From NCBI RefSeq assembly GCF_000143985.1, contig NC_014364.1, positions 1,550,001 to 1,614,000 of the forward strand: 64,000 nt of DNA, read 5' to 3'. The notes under the pieces are model-generated. The model saw only the letters and a program-made list of their open reading frames with translations. It ran no database searches and had not been told where the DNA came from. Numbering within the stretch: position 1 is the stretch's first letter; each line of letters begins with the position of its first letter. Source of the DNA: Sediminispirochaeta smaragdinae DSM 11293. Its GTDB lineage: Bacteria; Spirochaetota; Spirochaetia; DSM-16054; Sediminispirochaetaceae. Shown here one piece after another: positions 17,871 through 25,976 of this stretch. A program made the translations under genes and the position numbers.

Positions 17871-18815
17871 TTACATGATCTCGGGAAAGGGGCTTTTCCA
17901 CTGCCAGCCCGTCTTACCCTTTTGCCGAAAGCGTTCCAGTCTTCTGATAGTCAGCTCGGCGAAAACGGGATCGATGTCGCAGGTGAAGCAGCGCCTTTCC
18001 AGGATTTCGGCGGCAAGAAGGGTTGTACCGGAATGGGCGAAAAAGTCGGCCACCACCTCGCCGCTCCGGCTTCCCGATGAGATGATCCTTCGGAGGGCTG
18101 CCAGAGGCTTCTGGGCATAAGCACCCGGAACGTTTTCTTCCATACGATAGAAAACCTGTTGAATGTCGGTCCAGACATTTCCGGCTCTCAGGGTATGTGA
18201 CCTGCCGCGTGCAAGATTTTCTTTCCGCACGCCCCCTACCTTTTTATAATAGCCGGCAACCTTCTTGGGCTGATTTGTGTACTGCACCGTAAAGCCGGGC
18301 TTACCCTTGACGTAACAGAGCAGCTCCTGCCTGACGCTCATCCAGTTCGAGAGGGTACCGTATCCCCGCTGGTTTCTCAGGGTGATGAAACTCTTTGCCG
18401 CAAGCTCGGGAAACCCTCTCATGAGCATCATCACTTCGGGAAGGGGCTGGAAAGAGCGTTTCTGATCGGCCCCGATCCAGATGTAGAAATAGGCATCCTT
18501 TGCAAGAGCGGGAAGGGCGGCCTCGATCCAGCGGCGGGAAAAATCGATGTAGCTGGTGATCTCGAGGCGGGAGAGGGCATCACTCTGCATTCCCCCGACC
18601 TCGACATTGTAGGGGGGATCCTGAACCATGAGTACGGCCCGTTCCCCCGCGAAAAGGTTTTCTACGGCATGGGCGTCGGTGGCGTCGATGACGGCAACCC
18701 TGTGCCTGCCTTCTGGATCTTCCCACACCTCTCCAGGCTTTACCCTGCAGTAGGGAAGAATCTTGCGGTGCAGTTCCTGATTGCCGTCTATGCGCTGAAG
18801 CTCCTCGGCCGCCAT
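17871..18815 (-). CDS. Orphan DNA methyltransferase, beta-class order, probable N6-adenine
   Basis: A DNA-modification methylase of 314 residues. The catalytic motif DPPYNV lies near residue 65 and the SAM-binding motif FFAHSGTTLLAA near 265, followed by an acidic CDID strand end. This order (IV before I) is that of the beta class, and DPPY usually means adenine N6 methylation. A target-recognition region probably lies between (roughly 110-220). No endonuclease or specificity gene adjoins it, so it may act in regulation or be a solitary remnant of a restriction system. It is tail to tail with pbpC and 20 bases downstream of lysA on the same strand. Recognition sequence unknown. Confidence 0.88.
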   Translation of the reverse strand: MAAEELQRIDGNQELHRKILPYCRVKPGEVWEDPEGRHRVAVIDATDAHAVENLFAGERAVLMVQDPPYNVEVGGMQSDALSRLEITSYIDFSRRWIEAALPALAKDAYFYIWIGADQKRSFQPLPEVMMLMRGFPELAAKSFITLRNQRGYGTLSNWMSVRQELLCYVKGKPGFTVQYTNQPKKVAGYYKKVGGVRKENLARGRSHTLRAGNVWTDIQQVFYRMEENVPGAYAQKPLAALRRIISSGSRSGEVVADFFAHSGTTLLAAEILERRCFTCDIDPVFAELTIRRLERFRQKGKTGWQWKSPFPEIM

Positions 18816-18835
18816 GCTCTGTGGCTTTTTCTCCT

Positions 18836-20098
18836 TTACATCTTTACCGGTGCACCGGGAAAACGCAGGGTGGCGAAAAGGTCATCCATGGTTTCTGCCC
18901 GTCGTATGAGCTCCACGGTTTCGGGATCTTTGATAAGCACCTCGGCGCTTCGCAGTTTTCCGTTGTAGTTGAAGCCCATGGCATAGCCGTGCGCTCCTGC
19001 GTCGTGGATGGCAATAAGATCGCCGACTTCGATCTCGGGCAGGTTCCTGTCGATGGCGAATTTATCGTTATTCTCACAAAGCGATCCGGTAACATCGCAA
19101 ACCATGGCAGGCGGCTCGTTTTCTTTTCCCAAAACGGTTATGTGGTGGTAGGCTCCATAGATGGCCGGCCGCATCAGGTTTGCCATGGAAGCATCCAGCC
19201 CGACGTAGGTTTTGTATTTCTTCGCAATGTGGCGGACCCTAGTGATGAGGTAGCCGTAAGGTCCTGTGACCACTCTGCCGCACTCCATAACGATTTTCAG
19301 GGGGTCGAGGCCTGCGGGAACGATCATCTTATCGTACCATCCCTTGATGCCCTCGGAGACCCGCACCAGATCCACCGGTTCCTGGTCGAGGCGATAGGGG
19401 ATGCCTATACCGCCGCCGAGATTGACGAACTCCAGCTTGATGCCGAGCTCCTCTTTGATCTTTACGGCGAGTTCGAAAAGCATCCTTCCCGTCTCGATGA
19501 AGTATTCGGGATTAAGCTCATTACTGGCCACCATGGTGTGCAGTCCAAAACGCTTGGCCCCTTTCTCCTTTGCCATGCGATAAGCGTCCAGAATCTGGTC
19601 GCGGGTAATACCGTATTTTGCTTCTTTGGGCTCACCGATAATTACGTTGCCGCTCCGTGCGTCGCCGGGATTGTAGCGAAAGCAGATCAGCTCAGGTATC
19701 CCCGCCGCCTTTTCGAGAAAATCGATATGGGAGATATCGTCGAGGTTGATGATTGCTCCCAGCCGTTTTGCCTCTTTAAACTCCTCGGCTGGGGTATCGT
19801 TACTGGTAAACATCACCTCTTCGCCTGCGATGCCGCTTTTTTCACTCAAAATGAGCTCGGGCAGGCTGCTGCAATCGGTGCCGAAGCCTTCCTTATGGAG
19901 CAGGTCGAGGATCGTCGGATTGGGACATGCCTTAACGGCGAAATAGTTTTTGAAACCGGGTGCCCAGGCAAAGGCCTTTTTTATGTAGCGGGCATTTTCG
20001 AGTATTGCCGCCTCATCGTAAAGATGGAAAGGGGTCGGCAGGGTATCGGCAAGCCGTTCTATCACTTCTTTGGAAAAGGGAAAGCGTTTTTCGCTCAT
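18836..20098 (-). CDS. lysA: Diaminopimelate decarboxylase (fold III PLP enzyme)
   Basis: A PLP-dependent decarboxylase of 420 residues. The Schiff-base lysine is in YFAVKACPNP (near residue 51), with the phosphate-binding loop GGGIGIPY (near 230). The C-terminal substrate/cofactor loop has GSLCENND where many LysA have CESGD. It follows dapA and dapL in the same direction, giving the last step from meso-DAP to lysine. The divergent CENND leaves room for another amino-acid or carboxynorspermidine substrate, but the neighbours argue for lysine. The start ATG at 20098 is 35 bases from the dapL stop. Confidence 0.85.
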   Translation of the reverse strand: MSEKRFPFSKEVIERLADTLPTPFHLYDEAAILENARYIKKAFAWAPGFKNYFAVKACPNPTILDLLHKEGFGTDCSSLPELILSEKSGIAGEEVMFTSNDTPAEEFKEAKRLGAIINLDDISHIDFLEKAAGIPELICFRYNPGDARSGNVIIGEPKEAKYGITRDQILDAYRMAKEKGAKRFGLHTMVASNELNPEYFIETGRMLFELAVKIKEELGIKLEFVNLGGGIGIPYRLDQEPVDLVRVSEGIKGWYDKMIVPAGLDPLKIVMECGRVVTGPYGYLITRVRHIAKKYKTYVGLDASMANLMRPAIYGAYHHITVLGKENEPPAMVCDVTGSLCENNDKFAIDRNLPEIEVGDLIAIHDAGAHGYAMGFNYNGKLRSAEVLIKDPETVELIRRAETMDDLFATLRFPGAPVKM

Positions 20099-20133
20099 CT
20101 ATCGTACCTCGTTTCTTTGATCTGTTTGCTTTC

Positions 20134-21363
20134 TTAGAGCTTCAAATTCGACTTGATGCTTTCTACCGCACGGATAATATCGTCACGGTGGCCAAAGGCG
20201 CTCAGCCTGAAATAGCCCTCACCGGCCGGTCCAAAACCGCTTCCGGGGGTTCCGACAACATTGGTTTCTTCGATAAGCTTATCGAAGAAGTCCCAGCTGC
20301 TCATGCCTCCCGGGGTTTGGAGCCACAGATAGGGAGCGTTGTCTCCCCCGAAAACGGTAAGGCCGAGAGACTGGAGTCCTTCCCGTATGATTCGGGCGTT
20401 TTCCATGTAGTAGGCCACCAGCTTATTGCTTTCCTCAATCCCCTTGGGGGAGAAAACGGCAAGGGCCCCTTCCTGGACGATATTACTGGCACCGTTAAAG
20501 AAGGTGCACTGTCTGCGGTTCCAAAGCGAGTTCAATTCTCCGGCTTCGCTACCCTCGACCGTCAACTCCTTCGGCACGATCGACCAGCCGAGACGGACGC
20601 CGGTAAAGCCGGAGAACTTTGAAAGACTGTTGATCTCTATGGCGCATTTCTTTGCTCCCTCGATCTCGAAGATCGACTTCGGAAGAGCCGCCTCGGAGAT
20701 GTACTCGGCATAGCTTGCATCGTAGATGATGATCGCCTTGTTTTTAATTGCATAGTCGATAAAGGCTGCGAGCTGCTCTCTGGTGGCAACGGCTCCGGTT
20801 GGATTGTTGGGGCTGCAGAGGTAGATGAGATCCACTTTTGCATCGGGGACCTCCGGAAAAAAGCCGTTTTCACTGTTGCAAGGCATGTAGTAGATGCCCT
20901 CATAGCGCCCCGAAGCCTTATCGTAGGCGCCGGTCCGTCCGCTGATGACGTTGGAGTCGACATAGACGGGGTAGGCCGGGTCCTGGACCGCCACGATGTT
21001 GTCGAGGCCGAAGATCGACTGAATATTCCCCGAGTCCGGCTTTGCCCCGTCGCTGATGAAGAACTCATCAATTGCCAGCTTCACCCCCCGGGCGGCATAA
21101 AAATCGCACAAGGCCTTCCGCAATTCTTCCTGGCCCTGTTCGTCACCGTAACCCGTATAGGTCGCCGGGGAGGCAAGCTTTTCTACCCCCCGATGCAACC
21201 CTTCGATGACCGAAGGGGTGATCGGCTCCGTAGTGTTCCCGATCCCGAGCTTCAACAGCTTGCGATCGGGGTGACTTTTCAAAAACGCCTGACTTCGTCG
21301 TGCAATCTCAGGAAAGAGATAACCGGCCGAAAGCTTGCGATAATGCTCGTTGATGTGTGCCAT
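20134..21363 (-). CDS. dapL: LL-diaminopimelate aminotransferase
   Basis: A class I/II aminotransferase, 409 residues, the DapL length. It has the diagnostic N-terminus INEHYRKLSAGYLFPEIARR, GIGNTTEPITP, and the glycine-rich FISDGAKPDSGNIQ. The PLP lysine is in SLSKFSGFTGVRLGW (near residue 250). DapL converts tetrahydrodipicolinate directly to LL-DAP with glutamate, bypassing succinylated or acetylated intermediates. The adjacent dapA and lysA complete the neighbouring steps, while dapB and dapF are not in the window. The product feeds both peptidoglycan and lysine synthesis. Confidence 0.93.
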   Translation of the reverse strand: MAHINEHYRKLSAGYLFPEIARRSQAFLKSHPDRKLLKLGIGNTTEPITPSVIEGLHRGVEKLASPATYTGYGDEQGQEELRKALCDFYAARGVKLAIDEFFISDGAKPDSGNIQSIFGLDNIVAVQDPAYPVYVDSNVISGRTGAYDKASGRYEGIYYMPCNSENGFFPEVPDAKVDLIYLCSPNNPTGAVATREQLAAFIDYAIKNKAIIIYDASYAEYISEAALPKSIFEIEGAKKCAIEINSLSKFSGFTGVRLGWSIVPKELTVEGSEAGELNSLWNRRQCTFFNGASNIVQEGALAVFSPKGIEESNKLVAYYMENARIIREGLQSLGLTVFGGDNAPYLWLQTPGGMSSWDFFDKLIEETNVVGTPGSGFGPAGEGYFRLSAFGHRDDIIRAVESIKSNLKL

Positions 21364-21391
21364 AATGCTATGTACTCCTTGCTGTACTGTT

Positions 21392-22297
21392 TTACCCTCT
21401 GGGAACTTCGAGTCTTTCGAGCAGCTGCTTCAATGTCTCTCGATGGGTGTCGTCGGAGAGGCTGCACATGGGAAGTCGAAACTCCTCCTCGCACCAACCC
21501 TGCATGGCCATGGCTGTTTTGACGGGGATGGGGTTGGTTTCAAGAAACATCGCACGGAAGAAAGGCATGAGAGCCGCTTCTTCGTTGCGTGCCTTTTCCA
21601 TATCGCCGTCAAGGGCCGCATGAACAAATTCCACCATTCTTTTCGGGATCAGATTGCTTGCCACCGAAACTACGCCGTCTCCGCCCGCCTCGACGAGCTG
21701 CAAGGTCATATTGTCGTCCCCGGAAAGGACGCTGAAATCCTTCCGCTTACTGTTTCTCTCGGCGATGACATCCTTCATTTGATCGAGATTTCCCGATGCT
21801 TCCTTTACACCGGCAATCATGCTGCTTGCTTCCATAAGCTTCGACATGGTTTGCGTCTCGACATTGACACCGCTGCGTCCCTTGATATTGTACACAATGC
21901 AGGGAATATTGACCACCTCGGCCACGGCCTTGAAGTGGAGGTAGAGCCCCTTCTGGGTCGGCTTGTTGTAGTAGGGGTTAACAAGGAGGAGCCCTGAGGC
22001 ACCGGCCTCTTCGGCATGGCGTGAGAGGCGTATCGCTTCACTTGTTGCATTGCTTCCCGTTCCCGCAATAACCGGAACCCTTCCATTTGCGAACTTGATG
22101 CTAAGCTCTATCACGCGGTCGTGTTCGATGTGGCTGAGGGTTGGACTTTCGCCCGTTGTTCCACAGGGCACCAATCCGTCGATGCCGGATGCAATCTGAT
22201 CTTCTATGATTTTTTCAAAGGCCTCTTCATCGATAGTTCCCTTTTTGGTAAAAGGGGTAATCAGGGCCGTATACACACCACGAAATTGTCGTTCCAT
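21392..22297 (-). CDS. dapA: 4-hydroxy-tetrahydrodipicolinate synthase
   Basis: A class I aldolase-fold DapA, 301 residues. Visible motifs: GTTGESPTL (pyruvate/ASA site), NPYYNKPTQKGLYLHF, the catalytic Tyr in VYNIKGRSG, and the Schiff-base Lys in AGVKEASGNLDQ (near residue 165). A strong GGAGG site precedes the ATG at 22297. It heads the dapA-dapL-lysA run on the reverse strand, with 28 bases to dapL, and condenses pyruvate with aspartate semialdehyde. An inverted repeat just upstream may be its operator. No lysine riboswitch is recognisable in the short leader. Confidence 0.93.
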   Translation of the reverse strand: MERQFRGVYTALITPFTKKGTIDEEAFEKIIEDQIASGIDGLVPCGTTGESPTLSHIEHDRVIELSIKFANGRVPVIAGTGSNATSEAIRLSRHAEEAGASGLLLVNPYYNKPTQKGLYLHFKAVAEVVNIPCIVYNIKGRSGVNVETQTMSKLMEASSMIAGVKEASGNLDQMKDVIAERNSKRKDFSVLSGDDNMTLQLVEAGGDGVVSVASNLIPKRMVEFVHAALDGDMEKARNEEAALMPFFRAMFLETNPIPVKTAMAMQGWCEEEFRLPMCSLSDDTHRETLKQLLERLEVPRG

Positions 22298-22322
22298 AAG
22301 GAACCTCCTTACCGGTTTCTAT

Positions 22323-22350
22323 ACATTCTACAGAAAATGTGATAGAATGT
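22323..22350. promoter_or_regulatory. Inverted repeat between dapA and the divergent ACT gene
   Basis: ACATTCTA and TAGAATGT form perfect 8-base arms around a 12-base centre. It lies in the 117-base divergent region, downstream of likely dapA promoter elements and upstream of a perfect TATAAT (22373-22378) serving the ACT gene. The position suits a repressor or a short RNA hairpin in the dapA leader. No regulator is known. Confidence 0.45.
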
Positions 22351-22372
22351 CTATATATAAACATATTGTATT

Positions 22373-22378
22373 TATAAT
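22373..22378 (+). promoter_or_regulatory. -10 element of the ACT-domain gene
   Basis: A perfect TATAAT stands 37 bases before the ATG at 22415. This gives a predicted leader of about 30 bases containing the GAGGCGAGG ribosome site. No good -35 is visible at 16-18 bases, so it may depend on an activator or an A/T-rich upstream element. Confidence 0.4.
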
Positions 22379-22414
22379 AACAGATTGTTATTTTTGTTGC
22401 AAGAGGCGAGGTAT

Positions 22415-23074
22415 ATGGAAACCATCAGCAGTGTTGTAAAGGGATTGATCGAGCGCAACCCGTTTTTACTCGAAGCAATGGCGCGGGGGATCTTGAGTTA
22501 CGGGAATTTGGCATCCGAGCTTGCGCCTCAAGTCGCAAGCCGCTTGGAGAAGCCGGTCAAGGAGTCTGCCGTGGTCATGGCACTTCGTCGCTACGGAGAA
22601 GAGGTCGCCCGCCTGGCAAAGCTTGGAACAGAGAGCGGTATCTCCTGCCAGATCGTAATGAAAACGAATATCTGCGACTTCAATGTCGTAAAGCGATCGG
22701 AACTTTTGGATAGGCTCCAGGATCTTTATTCGATCGTTCATCTCGGAAGAGGTGATTTTCTCAATATTTCCATTGGCAATGATGAAATCAGTATCGTCAT
22801 CAGCGATAAATATGCCGATCAGGTCGCTCAATTTTTAGCTGATGAGACACTCCTCGGCCATAAGACCGGTTTGGTTTCCCTTACGCTTTTGTTTGAAGAC
22901 GGATTTATCGAGACGCCGGGTATGGTCTATCAGGCGGTCAGGCGCCTTGCCTGGGAGCGTATTAATGTCTACGAGATCGTTTCGACCATGACCGAGCTGA
23001 CGGTGGTGGTGGATTGTAACGATTCCCTGAAAGGCTATGAAGTGCTTCAGTCTTTCATAAGCGGCAGGGAATGA
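22415..23074 (+). CDS. ACT-domain protein, possible amino-acid sensor
   Basis: About 219 residues. An N-terminal helical part (ISSVVKGLIERNPFLLEAMARGILSYG, where I quote only the start: ISSVVKGLIERNP) resembles a small helix-turn-helix. Two ACT-like regions follow: one around DFLNISIGNDEISIVIS, and a clearer aspartokinase-like one, TPGMVYQAVRRLAWERINVY followed by EIVSTMTELTVVVD. ACT domains bind amino acids and control enzymes or transcription. Divergence from dapA makes lysine, DAP or aspartate-pathway sensing plausible. The ATG at 22415 is chosen for its GAGGCGAGG site, and the gene ends in an ATGA overlap with the next. I do not recognise a characterised homologue. Confidence 0.75.
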   Translation: METISSVVKGLIERNPFLLEAMARGILSYGNLASELAPQVASRLEKPVKESAVVMALRRYGEEVARLAKLGTESGISCQIVMKTNICDFNVVKRSELLDRLQDLYSIVHLGRGDFLNISIGNDEISIVISDKYADQVAQFLADETLLGHKTGLVSLTLLFEDGFIETPGMVYQAVRRLAWERINVYEIVSTMTELTVVVDCNDSLKGYEVLQSFISGRE

Positions 23075-23607
23075 GCACGCTTCCTCTGCCGCTGGTACGA
23101 GTGATTACCGGACCGGTCAACGGAGGGAAGAGCACCCTGCTGCGGCATCATCTTGATCGTGCCGAGCGTCTGGGATGCAGCTTCGGCGGCTTTCTTACCC
23201 TTCCGCTGTGGGAAAAAGAGGGGAGCAGAAAGTCGGGCTTTCTGCTTGAGACACTTCCCGGCAGGAGCCTGGTTCCTATTGCCGGGCTTACACCCGCGCC
23301 GGGTGCCTGCCGAGTAGGTCGCTTTTTTCTCTACCGTGAGGGAGTCGAAGCGGGACTTTCTTCTGTGCTTGCGAGCTTAGCCCTCGACATCGTCGTTCTT
23401 GACGAAATTGGTCCTGCGGAGCTATCCGGCGATGGGCACAGACAGGCCCTCGATGCCGCACTCGATGGGGCAAAAGGAGAGGTCTGGCTCTCCCTTCGCA
23501 GTTCCTTGCTTGAAACCTTTTTGGGTCTGTGTGCTTCCCACGGCCGGGATATCGTGGTGGAACAGCCCCTTTTCCGTTCGCAGCCACGGAAGCCTCGGAA
23601 TGGGTAG
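23071..23607 (+). CDS. P-loop NTPase of the nucleoside-triphosphatase (THEP1-like) family
   Basis: A compact P-loop protein of 178 residues. Walker A is GPVNGGKST near residue 14; Walker B is the hydrophobic strand DIVVLDEIGPAEL near 109, the LDEIGP form typical of THEP1-like nucleotide phosphatases. Members hydrolyse NTPs in vitro; the physiological role is unclear. Translation is coupled to the ACT-domain gene by an ATGA overlap, so both proteins probably work together or share control. Confidence 0.75.
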   Translation: MSTLPLPLVRVITGPVNGGKSTLLRHHLDRAERLGCSFGGFLTLPLWEKEGSRKSGFLLETLPGRSLVPIAGLTPAPGACRVGRFFLYREGVEAGLSSVLASLALDIVVLDEIGPAELSGDGHRQALDAALDGAKGEVWLSLRSSLLETFLGLCASHGRDIVVEQPLFRSQPRKPRNG

Positions 23608-23632
23608 TCAGGACTGGAACAGTATGAAGGGG

Positions 23633-23866
23633 TCAGGCGAGCTGACCTCGTCCCAGCTTGAGACGAAATACGCAGCCCGCCACTTCGCAGGCAATCTTTA
23701 CCTGCGTCTCGGGATCCTTGGTCGCTATAAGTTGTATCGTCCCCTGGGAAGGGCGGATGGAAATACTCTTGATCTCCGGAATGGCCCGCAATGCACGCTT
23801 TATCATCTCCGCTCGTTCGGAATTCAGGCCGTCGAGCAGATAGCCGTATTCTTTTCCTCTTGCCAT
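23633..23866 (-). CDS. Small ferredoxin-fold (HMA-like) protein without metal cysteines
   Basis: A 77-residue protein with the beta-alpha-beta pattern of heavy-metal-associated domains: YGYLLDGLNSERAEMIKRAL, then IPEIKSISIRPSQGTIQLIA. It lacks the CxxC metal pair; a single Cys pair is spread over CEVAGC near the C-terminus. No ribosome site is obvious before the ATG at 23866. Convergent with the NTPase gene, 25 bases apart. The opposite strand has competing open frames, but this one has the better protein-like pattern. Role unknown. Confidence 0.55.
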   Translation of the reverse strand: MARGKEYGYLLDGLNSERAEMIKRALRAIPEIKSISIRPSQGTIQLIATKDPETQVKIACEVAGCVFRLKLGRGQLA

Positions 23867-23994
23867 AGCGACTACTATATTGAATTTGAGGCCTGCATGT
23901 CAAAAAAAAAGCGTTATCTATTGAAAAATAAGCTGCCAAGAGTTACCTTTTCTAACGTTCTGTATCACTATTATTGTAAAGAGGAGTAGAACAA
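23867..23994. promoter_or_regulatory. A/T-rich divergent intergenic region
   Basis: This 128-base region separates the small HMA-like gene from the LPP20-like gene. It is rich in A/T and contains several -10-like hexamers (for example TATTAT near 23972) and the GAGGAG ribosome site of the lipoprotein gene. It must carry promoters in both directions, but no clear -35/-10 pair stands out. Confidence 0.35.
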
Positions 23995-24576
23995 ATGAAA
24001 AAATTTGGTATTGTCGTTGCGGTGGTTCTTGTCGCCGCCTCTCTGATCGGTTGTGCCGGTGACGCCGAAGTAGCCGATGCAAAACCGGCGGATTCGAATC
24101 TTCCTGACTATGTGCTCAACCCCCCGACGGCTACCGATGCGATCTATGGTGTTGGTTATGCAAAACAGTCAAGCCTTCCCCTTGCCATTAAAGTTGCCGA
24201 AGCCAATGCCAGGGCCGATATAGCTGCTCAGCTTGAAGCAACCATCCAGGCCGCCGTTATTTCCTATGCTCAGGAAGCTGGGGTTGACGACAACACTCAG
24301 GTCATCAATTTTGCGGAAAGTATTACCCGTCAGATTACCGATACCACATTAAGCGGTGCTGTTACACAAAACAGAACACCCATGGATGATGGTGGTGTAT
24401 GGGTTCTCATGATCTATAGCAAAGACAGTCTCGTTAACTCATTCGAAGAGGTATCAAAAGAGTTCGAGCGAAACGAAGATGCGGCTTTTGCAGAGTTCAA
24501 GGCCGATCAGGCATTGCAGAAGCTTGACTATCAGCTTGCAAACAATCCCACGACTTCCAATCCTGTTACAGAATAA
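23995..24576 (+). CDS. LPP20-family lipoprotein
   Basis: An exported lipoprotein of 193 residues. The signal peptide (MKKFGIVVAVVLVAASLIGC) ends in the lipobox LIGC at residue 20. The mature part has the LPP20-like pattern: PDYVLNPPTATDAIYGVGYA, then AIKVAEANARADIAAQLEAT and a beta strand near MDDGGVWVLMIYSKDSL. LPP20 domains occur in outer-membrane lipoproteins of Helicobacter and many other bacteria; their function is unsettled. A GAGGAG site 8 bases upstream supports the ATG at 23995. It stands alone, with a likely hairpin terminator after it. Confidence 0.85.
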   Translation: MKKFGIVVAVVLVAASLIGCAGDAEVADAKPADSNLPDYVLNPPTATDAIYGVGYAKQSSLPLAIKVAEANARADIAAQLEATIQAAVISYAQEAGVDDNTQVINFAESITRQITDTTLSGAVTQNRTPMDDGGVWVLMIYSKDSLVNSFEEVSKEFERNEDAAFAEFKADQALQKLDYQLANNPTTSNPVTE

Positions 24577-24597
24577 CAAACTCCGACAATGATATCG

Positions 24598-24623
24598 GGC
24601 CGGCCCCTATAAAAGGGTCGGCC
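24598..24623 (+). terminator. Hairpin after the LPP20-like gene
   Basis: GGCCGGCCC and GGGTCGGCC can form a 9-base-pair stem (one G-T pair) around an 8-base loop. It begins 22 bases after the lipoprotein stop. Only two Ts follow directly, so it is a weak intrinsic terminator or mainly an RNA-stabilising 3' end. Confidence 0.5.
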
Positions 24624-24646
24624 TTACTGTATGTGGTTGAAATAGT

Positions 24647-25951
24647 ATGCATCGTACAAAGCGCTTTCGTTCTCGTATTGTATCTTTTTGGCTGTTTTTT
24701 TTGCTTTCTGCCGGGATATGCGTATCCGAACCCCTCTCCGTGTCGGTTCGCCTCACTGAACGTCTTTTACCCGGAGAATTTGATTCCGGATTGTATCGAG
24801 GACCATCCGATTTGCCGTTTGCGGAAATGGACGCAGGTCCCGTACCCGAACTCTCCTGCAGGTCCGCAGTACTGATCGATGATGAGACCGGTACCCTTCT
24901 CTTTGTGAAGCATGGTGATGAGGTGATTCCTCCCGCTTCAATGACGAAACTGGTTTCCCTCCATCTCATCTATCGAGAGATTGAGGAGGGGCGTCTTTCC
25001 ATCGATCAAGAGATCATTGTTCCCGATTTTGCCGATTTTCGTTCGGCGCCTCCAAGATCCTCGCTCATGTTTCTTCAAGCGGGGCAGAGCGTCCGGCTGA
25101 TCGATCTTATGCGGGGCCTTGCCTTGCCAAGTGGAAATGATGCCGCTGTGCTTGTAGCAGATTTGATTGCCGGTTCCACTCCGGCATATGTCGCCATGAT
25201 GAACGACGAGATGAGACGCCTCGGCTTTTCTTCCATCTTTTTTGAAGACAGCTCCGGTTATAGCGAGCATAATCGTGCCACGGCTCTGGACTTCGCCCGC
25301 TTCGCCCGCTTTTATGTGGATACACATCCTGAAAGTTTGAAGGAGCTGCATAGTCTGACAAGCTTCAGCTATCCGAAAACCGAGAACGAGAACGGCGTGA
25401 AAGCGGTATATGGCAGCGTCACCCAGCCGAATCATAACAGCCTTGTGGGTCGTCATCCCTGGGTCGACGGCCTTAAGACCGGCTATATCGATGAGTCGGG
25501 CTACAATGTTGCTCTGACTGCCGAGACCAGGGGACGACGCCTCATTGCTGTGTTGATGGGTGGTCCCGGAGAGAATAGCCGCGACGGCGACCTCTATCGG
25601 GTCATAGACGGCACAAATCTTCTTTCATATGGATTTTATCGTTTTACCGTAATCATCCCCGACTTACCCAAGTTACCTCCCTTCTCCGTTATCGGAGGAA
25701 AGGAGCGCTCCGTCGAGGTGGCCGTGCCTCTGCCCGATGCTCAACTGCTTTTCACCGAGGAGCTGGGAGAGCTTCACTGCTTTTTTGAGGCCGAGGCTGC
25801 GGTTGCTGCACCCGTGAGAAAGGGAGAAGAACTAGGACATCTCTATCTCACGGCAGGCGATCGGCTTCTCGCTTCTTATCCCGTTCGTGCCGCAGCGTCG
25901 GTTGAGAAGGCCGGCTTTTTCGAGCAGATCTTCCGTGCGCTCTTTCGGTGA
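24647..25951 (+). CDS. dacA: D-alanyl-D-alanine carboxypeptidase (PBP5/DacA type)
   Basis: An exported serine D,D-carboxypeptidase of 434 residues. After a signal peptide (VSFWLFFLLSAGICVSEP) come the three penicillin-binding motifs: SMTK in PPASMTKLV (near residue 103), SGN in LPSGNDAAV (near 164), and KTG in VDGLKTGYIDESGYN (near 278). A C-terminal PBP5-type beta domain and an amphipathic end (FFEQIFRALFR) that could bind membrane follow. It trims the terminal D-Ala from peptidoglycan stems. No ribosome site is obvious before the ATG. The linker between signal peptide and catalytic domain is longer than usual. Confidence 0.9.
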   Translation: MHRTKRFRSRIVSFWLFFLLSAGICVSEPLSVSVRLTERLLPGEFDSGLYRGPSDLPFAEMDAGPVPELSCRSAVLIDDETGTLLFVKHGDEVIPPASMTKLVSLHLIYREIEEGRLSIDQEIIVPDFADFRSAPPRSSLMFLQAGQSVRLIDLMRGLALPSGNDAAVLVADLIAGSTPAYVAMMNDEMRRLGFSSIFFEDSSGYSEHNRATALDFARFARFYVDTHPESLKELHSLTSFSYPKTENENGVKAVYGSVTQPNHNSLVGRHPWVDGLKTGYIDESGYNVALTAETRGRRLIAVLMGGPGENSRDGDLYRVIDGTNLLSYGFYRFTVIIPDLPKLPPFSVIGGKERSVEVAVPLPDAQLLFTEELGELHCFFEAEAAVAAPVRKGEELGHLYLTAGDRLLASYPVRAAASVEKAGFFEQIFRALFR

Positions 25952-25976
25952 TGCTCCGGCTGAGATGTGTGGCATC

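Noticed and set aside
18821-20137. A 438-codon open frame on the forward strand opposite lysA
   Set aside because: lysA on the reverse strand has clear PLP-enzyme motifs across the same bases; the forward frame shows no domain pattern and is a codon-bias shadow.
22298-22414. Lysine riboswitch before dapA
   Set aside because: The leader is far too short for the roughly 170-base lysine aptamer and lacks its conserved blocks.
23331-23939. A 202-codon reverse frame across the NTPase gene and the small HMA-like gene
   Set aside because: It crosses the NTPase's Walker B region antisense and has low-complexity Arg/Ser-rich sequence; the 77-residue frame is more protein-like.
24598-24623. Hairpin as an attenuator of dacA
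   Set aside because: It is close to the lipoprotein stop and has no alternative pairing or leader peptide; a 3'-end hairpin is simpler.
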